Shown here: positions 34,199 through 43,946 of the stretch, piece by piece
How positions within the stretch are numbered: position 1 is the stretch's first letter
Layout of the letters: each line of letters opens with the position of its first letter
Assembly (NCBI GenBank): GCA_045537495.1
Contig: JAZSPN010000068.1
Location: 1 to 53,516 of the forward strand
Direction: 5' to 3'
DNA length: 53,516 nt
From: UBA1425 sp045537495
Lineage (GTDB): Bacteria; Bacillota; Clostridia; Oscillospirales; Acutalibacteraceae
Program-made: the position numbers and the translations under genes
The notes under the pieces: generated by a model
The model's database searches: none
What the model was told of the DNA's origin: nothing
The model's input: the letters and a program-made list of their open reading frames with translations, nothing else

Positions 34199-35236
34199 AT
34201 GGGAAAAGTGAAATATATTCTCACCAGAATCAGAAAGATGAATTTATCCAATATGCCGGTGCTGGCAAAGACTGTTTCGGACCGAAGCGGAAAGCCGAAG
34301 CTTTTCGTAATGGCCGACATGATCTGGTGCGGATTCAGATATCGTGCAGGCTATACGGATTATGAGCTTTTCAACATGGAAAGAGCAAACGCGAAGCAGA
34401 GAAAAACCTACGTCACAAGGGGTATAAACGACGATCTTGTCAACCGTTACAACGATGCCTCTTACAGACATATTTTTGTCAACAAGGACGAGTTCAACGA
34501 AATGTTTGAGCCGTTTCTCCGTCGTGACTGGATGAAGATAGAAAGTGCGGACAGCGAAAATTACGACGAAGAAAAGCAAATCGCAAAACTCTCGAAGCTT
34601 TGCGAGGGCAAGGAAGAGATCGTTGCAAAACCGCGCGACGAGATGTGCGGCAAGGGTATCGAAATGATACGAACATCGGATTATGCCGATGCAAGAGAGC
34701 TTCACCGACATTTGCAGGAAATAAATGCGGGACTCGTTGAAGACAGCATCGTACAGCACGATACGATGAATCTTCTCTGTCCCGACTCCGTCAATACGCT
34801 GAGAATGGTAACGCTCAACAACGGCAAGGCGGTAACGCTTGTGCTTGCCATTTGCAGAATGGGATGCGGATCACGTGTTGACAATTTCCTCAACGGCGGA
34901 ATGATGACGAGAATCGACACAAAGAGCGGAAAGCTTATGTACGATGCCGTCAACGCGAAGAACGAGGTCTTTTCGAATCATCCCGTAACGGGAACAAAGA
35001 TAGTGGGCTTTACAATTCCCATGTGGGAAAAATGTGTCGAAACGGCAAAAAAAGCGGCACTTGTATGCCCCGAGGTAGGCTATGTCGGCTGGGATATCGC
35101 AGTAACTCCCGACGGCCCCGTGCTTGTCGAAGGAAACGAATTCCCGGGACACTGCCTGTATCAGCTTCCGCCTCATACACCCGATAATTACGGTGTACTG
35201 CCTTTGTTCGAAAAGGCAATCAACGCAACAGAATAA
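34199..35236 (+). CDS. Sugar-transfer-associated ATP-grasp family protein
   Basis: A 345-residue protein resembling the ATP-grasp domain linked to polysaccharide clusters (Pfam sugar-transfer associated ATP-grasp, by recollection). Visible ATP-grasp features: EEIVAKPRDEMCGKGIEMI (nucleotide lid), a central SVNTLRMVTLNNG segment and the C-terminal metal-binding VGWDIAVTPDGPVLVEGNEFPG with Asp, Glu and Asn ligands. Such enzymes join a carboxylate to an amine or hydroxyl using ATP; the substrate here is unknown. No glycan genes are adjacent: it lies between rnpB and a small membrane protein. The RBS GAGGAGAG lies upstream of the ATG. Confidence 0.78.
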   Translation: MGKVKYILTRIRKMNLSNMPVLAKTVSDRSGKPKLFVMADMIWCGFRYRAGYTDYELFNMERANAKQRKTYVTRGINDDLVNRYNDASYRHIFVNKDEFNEMFEPFLRRDWMKIESADSENYDEEKQIAKLSKLCEGKEEIVAKPRDEMCGKGIEMIRTSDYADARELHRHLQEINAGLVEDSIVQHDTMNLLCPDSVNTLRMVTLNNGKAVTLVLAICRMGCGSRVDNFLNGGMMTRIDTKSGKLMYDAVNAKNEVFSNHPVTGTKIVGFTIPMWEKCVETAKKAALVCPEVGYVGWDIAVTPDGPVLVEGNEFPGHCLYQLPPHTPDNYGVLPLFEKAINATE

Positions 35237-35248
35237 GTTACAAAAAAG

Positions 35249-35275
35249 CCCCTTTCGGCATATGCTGACAAGGGG
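35249..35275. other. Hairpin covering the ribosome binding site of the next gene
   Basis: CCCCTT (35249-35254) can pair with AAGGGG (35270-35275), extended by an inner CGGCA/TGCTG helix. AAGGGG is also the likely ribosome binding site of the gene at 35284, so folding would mask it. Read on the minus strand the same stem is followed by TTTTTT and would work as a terminator for antisense transcripts. Confidence 0.45.
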
Positions 35276-35283
35276 TGAAAGTT

Positions 35284-35658
35284 ATGATAAACGACATTTT
35301 AAACGGTCTTTTGCTGGCTTTTTTCGTCTTAGGAGTATTTTCGCTTGTTTACGAGCTTATGATGCTTGCGCTCAGACCGTCAAAAAACGAAAGATATGCC
35401 GTGGTAGTGTACATAGACTCATACACCCCGGACATATGCGACCGACTTTATGCCCATCTGATGAGAAACGATTTGCGAGGCGAGAGCGGAAATGCTTTTG
35501 TGGTGGCGGTTGATATGGGTATGAGTGAAAATGATAAAAGAAAGTGCAGGGAATTCTGCACGGAAACAAAGAATTTATATTTGTGCGAACCGTCGGAGCT
35601 TTGTGAGCTTATAGAACGTTTGCAAAAAGGAAAAAAAGATGGATTATCTGCAGAATGA
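35284..35658 (+). CDS. Small single-pass membrane protein of unknown function
   Basis: A 124-residue protein I do not recognise. An N-terminal membrane helix (about residues 5-27, LNGLLLAFFVLGVFSLVYELMM) precedes a soluble cytosolic domain rich in charged residues and cysteines (four Cys between residues 50 and 105), with the core AVVVYIDSYTPDICDRLYAHL and NAFVVAVDMGMSENDKRKCREFC. The start at 35284 uses AAGGGG upstream; a GTG at 35275 is the alternative. The end overlaps the recD2 start by 20 bases, suggesting co-expression. Confidence 0.72.
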   Translation: MINDILNGLLLAFFVLGVFSLVYELMMLALRPSKNERYAVVVYIDSYTPDICDRLYAHLMRNDLRGESGNAFVVAVDMGMSENDKRKCREFCTETKNLYLCEPSELCELIERLQKGKKDGLSAE

Positions 35659-37840
35659 TGAAAATACCGAGCTTCGCGGCAGCGTAGAGGGTATCGTGTT
35701 CCGCAATGAGGAGAACGGCTTTACCGTGCTTGAGCTCAACAGCGGAGATGAGCTCGAAACGGTTGTCGGGATATTGCCTGCCGTATCGCCGGGTGAGGAG
35801 CTTCGGCTTATCGGCAAGTGGGATTTTCACGCATCTTTCGGCAGGCAGTTCAAGGCATCACTTTGCGAAAGGCACCTTCCTTCAACGTCGGCGGATCTCA
35901 AGGTTTATCTGTCGAGCGGAGCGATAAAGGGGATAGGTCCCGCGACGGCACTGAAAATAGTGGAGGCGTTCGGAGAAGAGTCCTTCGACGTGTTGGAAAA
36001 CGATCCGGCACGGCTTTCTTCGATCAAGGGAATATCGCTCAAAAAAGCTGAAGAAATCTGTGAAAATTTCAGACAGCAATTTGCCGTGCGTGAGGTTATG
36101 ATTGCCCTCGAAAAATTCGGAATGACACCTTCGGAGTGCATCAGGACGTACCGACAGTTCGGGAATCTTTCGGTTGATACCGTGAAGAGTAATCCGTACA
36201 AACTCTGTACATATGTAACGGGAATCGGATTTGACAGAGCCGATGCAATAGCTCATGCGATAGATGAAAATCCCGACACGGAGAAGAGAACGGAAGCGGG
36301 AATCATTCATGTGGTGAAGCACAACATTTCCAACGGACACACATGTCTGCCGACCGAAAAGCTTGTGCCTCTTTGTGCAAAATTCCTTGAAATAACGGAG
36401 GAAATCGCATCGGAGGTGCTTGACGTACTCGTAAGGGACAGATTTCTGATAAGAGAAAAAATTGACGGCAGATATTTTATATTTTTACCGCAGATGTACG
36501 AGGCGGAAAAGAGTGCGGCGGATATAATCAGGCAGAAGCTGAGGTATCCGCCTGCCGGAAGAACGACTCTTGAAGAGGAAATACACGCGGCGGAAATGAA
36601 GGAATCCGTGGTGTACGAAAGCAGGCAACGGCTTGCCATCAGAATAGCGGCGGAAAAGGGACTTTTAATACTTACGGGAGGTCCCGGCACGGGAAAAACG
36701 ACGGCGCTCAAAGGAATACTTAACCTTTACGAGGAGCAGGGGCTTGATGTTGTGCTGACGGCACCTACGGGCAGAGCCGCAAAAAGAATGAGCGAAGTTA
36801 CGGGAAGAGATGCAAAGACGATACACCGTCTGCTTGAGGTTGAATGGGACGAAAGCGACCGTCCCGTTTTTCAGCGTAACGAAAGGAATCCCATCGAAGC
36901 TCAGGCGGTTATAGTGGACGAGCTGTCGATGGTCGATATATATGTTTTTTCGAGTCTTTTAAAAGCATTGCCGCTCGGGTGCAGACTCATAATGGTGGGT
37001 GACTCTGATCAGCTTCCGCCCGTCGGAGCGGGCAATGTTCTGCATGACCTTATTTCATCGGGACTGCTTCCCGTCGTTGCACTGACGGAGGTTTTCAGGC
37101 AGGCGTCGCAGAGCCTCATAGTCACCAATGCACACAAAATAGTCAGGGGCGAAATGCCGGAACTTCACTGCAAGAACAAAGATTTTTTCTATATGGAGCG
37201 TACCGCATACGCTACGGCACAGACGGTGGTGTCACTGTGCTCAGACAGATTGCCGAAGGCCTACGGATATTCACCGACCGAGGATATACAGATACTTTGT
37301 CCGTCGAGAAAAGGCGAAACGGGATCTTCCAACATAAATCGGCTTTTGCAGGAAAAACTCAATCCTCAGAAAAAAGATAAAAGAGAAATCCGCATCAAAG
37401 GTCACATTCTCCGTGAGGGCGACAAGGTGATGCAGGTGAAGAATAACTACGATATCGTGTGGGACAAGGACGACGAAAACGGAGTCGGGATATATAACGG
37501 CGATATCGGAATGCTTCAATGGATAAATTACGAAAACGAACAGCTTTGTGCGGTCTTTGACGGAAGGTATGCCGTGTATACTTTTGAGCAGGCGCAGGAT
37601 CTTGAGCTTGCGTATGCGGTTACCGTACACAAGAGCCAGGGAAGCGAGTTTTCGGCGGTCATAGTTCCCGTTGCGGGCATAGTGCCTCAGCTTTCATACA
37701 GAAACCTGCTTTACACCGCCGTTACGAGAGCGAAGGATTTGCTGATTCTTGTCGGGCAGGAAGGAAAGGTCAGAGAAATGACCGAAAACGACAGGAAGGC
37801 AAAACGTTATTCTGCATTAAGGGCGTTTTTGAATGAGTGA
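35639..37840 (+). CDS. recD2: RecD2-type SF1B DNA helicase
   Basis: A 733-residue ATP-dependent 5'-3' helicase not tied to RecBC, used in replication-fork and repair work in Firmicutes. The N-terminal region has tandem helix-hairpin-helix elements (IKGIGPATALKIVEAFG, LSSIKGISLKKAEEI). The Walker A motif LTGGPGTGKTTALKG is at about residues 345-359, Walker B is VIVDELSMVD, motif III is MVGDSDQLPPVGAGNVL, and the C-terminal motif is AYAVTVHKSQGSEF. The ATG overlaps the previous gene and AAGGA lies 7 bases upstream. It overlaps comF by 8 bases. Confidence 0.94.
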   Translation: MDYLQNDENTELRGSVEGIVFRNEENGFTVLELNSGDELETVVGILPAVSPGEELRLIGKWDFHASFGRQFKASLCERHLPSTSADLKVYLSSGAIKGIGPATALKIVEAFGEESFDVLENDPARLSSIKGISLKKAEEICENFRQQFAVREVMIALEKFGMTPSECIRTYRQFGNLSVDTVKSNPYKLCTYVTGIGFDRADAIAHAIDENPDTEKRTEAGIIHVVKHNISNGHTCLPTEKLVPLCAKFLEITEEIASEVLDVLVRDRFLIREKIDGRYFIFLPQMYEAEKSAADIIRQKLRYPPAGRTTLEEEIHAAEMKESVVYESRQRLAIRIAAEKGLLILTGGPGTGKTTALKGILNLYEEQGLDVVLTAPTGRAAKRMSEVTGRDAKTIHRLLEVEWDESDRPVFQRNERNPIEAQAVIVDELSMVDIYVFSSLLKALPLGCRLIMVGDSDQLPPVGAGNVLHDLISSGLLPVVALTEVFRQASQSLIVTNAHKIVRGEMPELHCKNKDFFYMERTAYATAQTVVSLCSDRLPKAYGYSPTEDIQILCPSRKGETGSSNINRLLQEKLNPQKKDKREIRIKGHILREGDKVMQVKNNYDIVWDKDDENGVGIYNGDIGMLQWINYENEQLCAVFDGRYAVYTFEQAQDLELAYAVTVHKSQGSEFSAVIVPVAGIVPQLSYRNLLYTAVTRAKDLLILVGQEGKVREMTENDRKAKRYSALRAFLNE

Positions 37841-38552
37841 GGTTAAGAGGGTATTATCTGCACTGAAATATGTATTCTTTCCCAGAAGGTGCTGTTTTTG
37901 CGGAAAAGTGATAGTGCCGACGGAAACAGAATGTGATAAATGTCGCAAAGAGGTTATGCGTGTCGAATTCCCGATATGCTATAAATGCGGTGTCGGAAAA
38001 GATAAATGTATCTGCAAAAACAGCAAAAACCGTTTCATAACAGCCTTTGCTGCACCGTTTTATTATTACGGCGAGGTAAAGACGGGAATATTAAGGCTTA
38101 AAAGCAACGGCGAAACCGATATAGCGAAGCCTCTTGCCGAAAAGATGTCGGATTTTGTGAAAACGGCATATGACGGAGTAAAATTTGATTATGTGACGTA
38201 TGTTCCGATGACGGAAAAAGAGCTTGCGGAACGCGGATACAACCAGAGCGAGCTTATTGCCGTACACATGGCGCGGAAACTCGGACTGCCGTGCAAGAGA
38301 GTCATTTCGAAGCTTTACGAAACAAAGCGTCAGAGAACCCTCAGCGAAAAATACAGATCGGGCAATGTTCTCGGTGTGTTTGATGTCCCGAGAAGGGGCG
38401 AGGTTGCAAATAAAAGAATACTGCTGTGTGACGATGTACTGACTACGGGAGCGACACTGACGGAGTGTGCCAAGATGCTGTCTGTCAGCGGTGCACGTGA
38501 AGTTATGTGCATTACCGCGGCGGTAGGATTACCGAATAAAAAACGGAGGTAA
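37833..38552 (+). CDS. comF: ComF family phosphoribosyltransferase-like protein
   Basis: A 239-residue protein. The N-terminus has a four-plus-four Cys zinc-binding region (CCFCGK, CDKC, CYKCG, CIC), followed by a phosphoribosyltransferase fold with the PRPP loop ILLCDDVLTTGATLTECA. ComF is needed for DNA uptake in competent bacteria; in non-competent clostridia its role is unclear. It starts within the recD2 end (8-base overlap), and metF begins 6 bases downstream. Confidence 0.88.
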   Translation: MSEVKRVLSALKYVFFPRRCCFCGKVIVPTETECDKCRKEVMRVEFPICYKCGVGKDKCICKNSKNRFITAFAAPFYYYGEVKTGILRLKSNGETDIAKPLAEKMSDFVKTAYDGVKFDYVTYVPMTEKELAERGYNQSELIAVHMARKLGLPCKRVISKLYETKRQRTLSEKYRSGNVLGVFDVPRRGEVANKRILLCDDVLTTGATLTECAKMLSVSGAREVMCITAAVGLPNKKRR

Positions 38553-38558
38553 ATGCTT

Positions 38559-39401
38559 ATGTTCATTTCAGAAATTTTTAAAGAGAAAAAACCGATATCC
38601 TTTGAGATTTTTCCGCCGAAAGGTGAATTGTCGCTTGAATCGTTCAGAGAAACGATGAAGCCTCTTTCCAAGCTTTCGCCGGACTACATAAGCGTTACCT
38701 GCTCGGCGGGCGGAGTCGGACACCGTGACCGTACGGCGATGCTTGCCGGAATCATAAAGAACGAGTTCGGAATTGAAGCGTGTGCACATCTTACCTGCAT
38801 CAATTCCGACAGAAAGAGAATTGAAGAGGATGTCGAGGGCATCAAGGCAAACGGAATCGACAATATCCTGGCACTCCGAGGAGATATAACGGAAAACGGA
38901 GTCCCGGGAGAGTTCCGTCATGCGAGTGATCTTATGAAGTTTATCGACGATCCCGATATATGTATAGGAGGAGCCTGCTATCCCGAGGGACACGTGGAAT
39001 CTCTCAATCCCGACGACGATCTTGTACACCTTTACGGAAAGCAGGAGGCGGGAGCAAAATTTCTCGTGACGCAGTTGTTTTTTGAGAATGAGCGTTTTTA
39101 CCGTTTCCTTGAAAAGGCGCGAAAGGTCGGCGTTACCGTACCGATCACAACGGGAGTAATGCCTATTCTCGGCAAGTCGCAGATATCGAGAATGATTTTC
39201 ATGTGCGGAGCATCTCTTCCGTCGGAAATAATCAGAATACTCAACAGATATGAGAATGATCCCGAATCACTCGGCAAGGCGGGAATCGACTATGCGGCAA
39301 GACAGATCGAAGGTCTTCTTAAAAACGGAGCCGACGGTGTCCATATTTACACGATGAACCGTCCCGAGATTGCGACGCAGATTATGGAGTATATTAAATA
39401 A
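38559..39401 (+). CDS. metF: 5,10-methylenetetrahydrofolate reductase
   Basis: A 280-residue FAD-dependent TIM-barrel enzyme producing 5-methyltetrahydrofolate. It has the opening ISFEIFPPKGELS with the catalytic Glu, ISVTCSAGG, LALRGD (folate/FAD), GGACYPEGH, QLFFENERFYRFL and PITTGVMPI. I choose the ATG at 38559, 9 bases after GGAGG, rather than the ATG at 38553, which sits too close. It supplies methyl-folate to the MetH encoded 12 bases downstream. Confidence 0.94.
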   Translation: MFISEIFKEKKPISFEIFPPKGELSLESFRETMKPLSKLSPDYISVTCSAGGVGHRDRTAMLAGIIKNEFGIEACAHLTCINSDRKRIEEDVEGIKANGIDNILALRGDITENGVPGEFRHASDLMKFIDDPDICIGGACYPEGHVESLNPDDDLVHLYGKQEAGAKFLVTQLFFENERFYRFLEKARKVGVTVPITTGVMPILGKSQISRMIFMCGASLPSEIIRILNRYENDPESLGKAGIDYAARQIEGLLKNGADGVHIYTMNRPEIATQIMEYIK

Positions 39402-39413
39402 GAAGGAATGAAG

Positions 39414-41756
39414 ATGCTTTTCAACGACAGAATTTTAGTGCTTGACGGCGCCATGGGAACAATGCTTCAGAAGGGGATTTTAAAAGAAGGCATGAGTCCC
39501 GAGGAGCTGAATGTCACCGCACCCGATGCCGTCAGATCGGTACATAAAAAGTACGTCGAGGCAGGTGCCGATATTATCACGACAAATACTTTCGGAGCCA
39601 ACAGATATAAGTATCACGGCGAAACACCGCTTTACGACGTGATAAAAGCAGGCGTTAAGCTTGCAAAGGAAGCGGGAGCTTCATACGTCGCACTCGATGT
39701 CGGACCGACGGGAGCGTTGCTGAAGCCATTCGGCGATATGGACTTCGAGGAAGCCGTCGGCATTTTCAAAGAGCAGATCACGGCGGGTGCCGAAAACGGT
39801 GCGGATCTTATAATTATCGAAACAATGTCCGATATTCTCGAAGCAAAAGCGGCACTTACGGCAGCGAAAGAGGTTTGCTCTCTGCCGGTATTTGTTTCGA
39901 TGTCGTTCGACGGAGAAGGACGTACATTTCTCGGTACCTCGGCAGAGTGTGCCGCGGTAACGTTTTCTTCTCTCGGTGCGGATGCACTCGGAGTCAACTG
40001 CTCAATAGGTCCTGCCGAAATGACGGATACGGTTGCGAAGCTTCTCTCGTATTCGACGGTACCCGTGTTTGTACAGCCGAATGCGGGACTTCCGCATATT
40101 TGCGGCGACGAAACGTGTTACGACGTTTCTCCGAAGGACTTTGCCCGCTGTGTCGGAAAAATGGCGGATATGGGAGTGTCGTGTATCGGAGGCTGTTGCG
40201 GAACGACTCCCGAATATATAAAAGAGCTTCGCAAAATTTCAGACAGTCATGAAAAAGTAAACGTTACCGTTTCGAAGAGATCACTTGTGACGAGTGCATC
40301 GGATATAGTCGATCTTGATAAGGGAATTGCCGTTATCGGCGAAAGAATCAATCCTACGGGTAAGAAGAAGCTCAAGGAAGCACTTTTAAGTAAAGATTAC
40401 GACTACGTTATAAAGGAAGCTATCGACCAGCGTGACTGTAATGCCGATATACTCGATGTAAATGCGGGACTTCCCGGTATTGACGAAAAAGAGACGCTGT
40501 CGGAGCTTATTTACAAAATACAGTCTGCCGTATCTCTTCCTTTGCAGATAGACAGCTCGGATGCCGATGCGGTTGAAGCGGCGGTGCGCCGATACAGAGG
40601 AAAGCCCGTCATAAATTCCGTAAACGGCAAAAAAGAGAGCATGGATGCGATTTTGCCGATAGTCAGAAAGTACGGCACGGGTGTGGTTGCACTGACTCTT
40701 GATGAAAACGGTATTCCGCAGACGGCGAAGGAAAGACTTCTTGTAGCGGAAAAGATACTTCGTGAAGCCGAAAAATACGGCATTCCGAGAGAGGATATAT
40801 ATGTTGACTGCCTTGTGCTTACGGCATCGGCAAATCAGCAGGGAGTGTCGGAAACGCTGAATGCCGTAAGAGAAGTCAGAGAAAAGCTTTCGCTCAAAAC
40901 CGTTCTCGGAGTCAGCAACGTATCCTTCGGACTGCCCGACAGAGAGCTTCTCAACAGCACGTTTCTTTCTTGTGCGCTGGCATCGGGACTTAATATGCCG
41001 ATACTCAATCCTTTGTCGGAAAAGTATATGGACGTAATTGATGCTTACAGAGTAATAAATAATGAGGACAGAGAGTCAAAGATATATATTTCAAGACATT
41101 CCGCGGTAAAAGAAGATACCTCTTCTTCCGTTACGGAAACAAAAAGCGACATTGCATCTCTCGTTATAAGCGGACGAAAAGGACAGATGAAAGAGGCTGT
41201 TACGAATGAGCTGTCAGACAAGACGGCAATCGAAATAATCAACAACTGCCTTATTCCCGCACTTGACGAAGTGGGAACACGCTTCGAGAAAGGAACATTT
41301 TTCCTGCCGGAGCTTATAGCATCTGCCGAAGCGGCAAAGGCGGGCTTCGATGTTCTGGCGGAAAACGGCGGAGATAAAAAAACGGACGGCGACAAGATAA
41401 TAATTGCTACCGTCAAGGGAGATATTCACGATATAGGAAAAAATATAGTCGGAATGCTTCTTTCAAATTACGGTTTCAGCGTTATCGACCTCGGAAAAGA
41501 CGTGCCGCCCGAAACGGTCGTGAAAGAGGTGCTTGACAGCGGAGTGAAGCTTGTTGTGCTCAGTGCACTTATGACGACGACGGTGAAGTATATGAAGGAA
41601 ACGACGGAGCTTCTCAAAGAGTCGGGAGCCGACTGCAGGGTGATGGTAGGCGGAGCGGTGGTGACTCAGGACTTTGCCGATTCGATAGGAGCCGATTATT
41701 ATGCAAAGGATGCGGCGCAGGCGGCAAAAATTGCAACAGAAGTTTTTAAAAGGTAA
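39414..41756 (+). CDS. metH: Cobalamin-dependent methionine synthase, short form
   Basis: About 780 residues with three modules: homocysteine-binding barrel (VLDGAMGTMLQ; zinc ligands in GVNCSIGP and IGGCCGTTP), pterin-binding barrel (VIGERINPTGKKKLKEALL, DVNAGLPGIDE) and cobalamin domain (helical cap followed by VKGDIHDIGKNIVGMLLSNYGF, whose His is the lower cobalt ligand). The C-terminal S-adenosylmethionine-binding reactivation domain of E. coli MetH is missing, so reactivation of oxidised cofactor must use another protein. ATG at 39414 has GAAGGA 6 bases upstream; the ATG at 39408 touches it and is less likely. Confidence 0.94.
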   Translation: MLFNDRILVLDGAMGTMLQKGILKEGMSPEELNVTAPDAVRSVHKKYVEAGADIITTNTFGANRYKYHGETPLYDVIKAGVKLAKEAGASYVALDVGPTGALLKPFGDMDFEEAVGIFKEQITAGAENGADLIIIETMSDILEAKAALTAAKEVCSLPVFVSMSFDGEGRTFLGTSAECAAVTFSSLGADALGVNCSIGPAEMTDTVAKLLSYSTVPVFVQPNAGLPHICGDETCYDVSPKDFARCVGKMADMGVSCIGGCCGTTPEYIKELRKISDSHEKVNVTVSKRSLVTSASDIVDLDKGIAVIGERINPTGKKKLKEALLSKDYDYVIKEAIDQRDCNADILDVNAGLPGIDEKETLSELIYKIQSAVSLPLQIDSSDADAVEAAVRRYRGKPVINSVNGKKESMDAILPIVRKYGTGVVALTLDENGIPQTAKERLLVAEKILREAEKYGIPREDIYVDCLVLTASANQQGVSETLNAVREVREKLSLKTVLGVSNVSFGLPDRELLNSTFLSCALASGLNMPILNPLSEKYMDVIDAYRVINNEDRESKIYISRHSAVKEDTSSSVTETKSDIASLVISGRKGQMKEAVTNELSDKTAIEIINNCLIPALDEVGTRFEKGTFFLPELIASAEAAKAGFDVLAENGGDKKTDGDKIIIATVKGDIHDIGKNIVGMLLSNYGFSVIDLGKDVPPETVVKEVLDSGVKLVVLSALMTTTVKYMKETTELLKESGADCRVMVGGAVVTQDFADSIGADYYAKDAAQAAKIATEVFKR

Positions 41757-41766
41757 GGAATGAGCC

Positions 41767-42789
41767 ATGGAACAGTGCAGAATCACGAAAGAAACACCGT
41801 TGTTTGATTCATCGGGAAATATAGCGAGCCCGGGGTACTGTACGAATAATCTTTATATTTATGACCGAAAAGAGATAAGGGCAAATCCTTTGAGAATAAA
41901 GGAATGGGACTTTTATCAGTTTTCCAACGAAAGATATACGGTGCAGATAACGGTTGCCGATATTTCGATGGGATCGGGTGCGAATTTTGCGATATTCGAC
42001 AGAGTTAACGGGAATAAAAGCGAAGCGATGAGGATAAAGCTTCTGACTCTCGGAAAGACGGGACTGTCATCAAAAGCATCGGATCCTCATGTGCTGAGAG
42101 TGAAAGAAAAGGATTACGACCTTAAAATCTGTACATCGGAAAAGAAAAGATGCTTTTCGCTTGATGCAAAGGGAAGTCGCGGCGAAAATATCCGTGTAAG
42201 GCTCAGTGCGGAAATACCGGACGGACTCGAATCGATGACGATGGCTGTTCCGTTTTCCGAAAAGTATCATTTTTACCTCAACGAAAAGATAAACTCCATG
42301 CCCGTTAAGGGATTCGTAAAAGCGGGCGATATCGAAACAACATTCGACGGGAAGACACATTTCTGCATACTTGACTGGGGCAGAGGAGTCTGGCCGTACA
42401 AATGCTCATGGTACTGGGGAAACGGAAATCACGTTACGGAAAACGGAGATGTTTTCGGCTTCGAGATAGGCTGGGGCTTCGGAGATATGAGTAAGGCGAG
42501 CGAAAACATGATTTTCTTCAACGGCAAGGCACACAAGATAGGCGAGGTAACGCTCAGCAAGAAGGGCTACATGGAGCCGTGGTATTTCACGTCGGATGAC
42601 GGAAGATTCGAGTTCTGCATGATGCCGGAATATGACAATTATTCGTCGTCGAGGGTGCTGGGACTTGTGGGAAACCGTTGTCATCAGGTATTCGGCAAGT
42701 GGAACGGTACGGCGGTGCTTGATGACGGAACGGAAATAAGAATAGAAAATATGACAGCGTTTTGTGAATTTTCAGATAACAGGTGGTAA
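41767..42789 (+). CDS. DUF2804 family protein
   Basis: A 340-residue soluble protein of a beta-rich family of unknown function that I recall as DUF2804. Typical segments are LRIKEWDFYQFSN, AVPFSEKYHFYLNEKINSMP, CILDWGRGVWPYKCSWYWGNG and the later WYFTSDDGRFEF. No catalytic motif is evident; the lipocalin/hydroxyneurosporene synthase-like folds of related families suggest binding of a lipid or glycan, which is only a guess. The RBS AAGGA is present, and the next gene starts 4 bases downstream. Confidence 0.8.
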   Translation: MEQCRITKETPLFDSSGNIASPGYCTNNLYIYDRKEIRANPLRIKEWDFYQFSNERYTVQITVADISMGSGANFAIFDRVNGNKSEAMRIKLLTLGKTGLSSKASDPHVLRVKEKDYDLKICTSEKKRCFSLDAKGSRGENIRVRLSAEIPDGLESMTMAVPFSEKYHFYLNEKINSMPVKGFVKAGDIETTFDGKTHFCILDWGRGVWPYKCSWYWGNGNHVTENGDVFGFEIGWGFGDMSKASENMIFFNGKAHKIGEVTLSKKGYMEPWYFTSDDGRFEFCMMPEYDNYSSSRVLGLVGNRCHQVFGKWNGTAVLDDGTEIRIENMTAFCEFSDNRW

Positions 42790-42793
42790 AATT

Positions 42794-43936
42794 ATGCTGA
42801 TAGAGAAAAAGATTAAATTCAACCCCGACGGAAAACTCAGGATAATGCAGGTGAGCGATGCTCAGGATATGCACATTATCCGTCCCGAGATGTTCAGGAT
42901 GCTGGCGCACGCATACGATACGTACAAGCCCGACCTTGTAATTCTTGCGGGTGACAACATACTCGGAAACCACATTGACGATATGCCGATAGGCTCAAAG
43001 CATCCGAAGAGGTCGAAAAGCTTTACGGAAAGACGTATCCGCAGAGCGCTTGACTATCTGTTAAGACCGCTTGAAAAGAGAGGAATACCGTTTACTTTTG
43101 TTTACGGAAATCATGACTGCATGAATTCTCTCTCGGAAAGAGAGCAGGCTGCCATTTATGCCGAGTACGGTTGCTTTTTCGGACTCAACGAGGATGAAAC
43201 CATGCCTTGTGATACGTTCAATTTTCCGCTTTATTCGAACGACGGAAGAATGATTTACAATATCTGGATGATGAATTCGGCAGGCAAACGTAACGGAAAC
43301 CAGACATACATCGGAGTGCAGAAAAAATCGCTTGACTGGTATGTAAAGACGGCGAATGAGCTTAAAGAGCAAAACGGCGGAGAATATGTGCGTTCTCTTA
43401 TGTTCCAGCACGTGCCCTTCCCCGAAAGCAGGGAGCTTTTTACGGTCTGTTCGAGAGAAAATCCCGGTGCCGCCAGTGACGGTAACGGCAGACATTACAG
43501 ACTCAACACGGAAAAAGCCACGGGAATCGCTTACGAATACGATTTCGAGGAGCAGGATACACATCAGCTTGAAACGGTTAAAAGTGTCGGTGACGTGGAT
43601 GCGGTTGTATCGGCGCACCTTCATATAAATTCGTTCGACGGTGTTGTTGACGGGGTAAGAGTTATCGAATCCCCCGGAGCTTCGTTCAGATGCTACGGAT
43701 TACCGTATACAAGAGGTGTCAGAATATTCGATTTCGATGAAGAGAATCCTTCTGCATTCACGACACATACGGTTACGTATTTCGAGATGTTCGGAGAGAA
43801 TTTTTCGAGCAAGTTCAGATATTTTATGAATGCTGATGAAATGGAAAAGAAAAAGAATGCGGCACTCGTGGCGATAGGTGCCACGGCAGTAACGGCGACG
43901 GCAATAGCGGTGAAGTGCCGTAAAAAGAAAAAGTAA
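42794..43936 (+). CDS. Tail-anchored calcineurin-like metallophosphoesterase (first copy)
   Basis: A 380-residue phosphoesterase. Dimetal motifs are in order: QVSDAQD (Asp/Gln where DxH is usual), LAGDNILGN, YGNHDC, FQHVPF and SAHLHIN (GHxH with Ala for Gly). The last 25 residues form a hydrophobic helix, AALVAIGATAVTATAIAV, capped by CRKKKK, so the enzyme is probably held to the inner face of the membrane. I use the ATG at 42794 with AGGTGG upstream instead of the ATG at 42764 inside the previous gene. A paralogue with the same architecture is at 51567-52739. The substrate is unknown. Confidence 0.88.
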   Translation: MLIEKKIKFNPDGKLRIMQVSDAQDMHIIRPEMFRMLAHAYDTYKPDLVILAGDNILGNHIDDMPIGSKHPKRSKSFTERRIRRALDYLLRPLEKRGIPFTFVYGNHDCMNSLSEREQAAIYAEYGCFFGLNEDETMPCDTFNFPLYSNDGRMIYNIWMMNSAGKRNGNQTYIGVQKKSLDWYVKTANELKEQNGGEYVRSLMFQHVPFPESRELFTVCSRENPGAASDGNGRHYRLNTEKATGIAYEYDFEEQDTHQLETVKSVGDVDAVVSAHLHINSFDGVVDGVRVIESPGASFRCYGLPYTRGVRIFDFDEENPSAFTTHTVTYFEMFGENFSSKFRYFMNADEMEKKKNAALVAIGATAVTATAIAVKCRKKKK

Positions 43937-43946
43937 GTTTTCGAAG

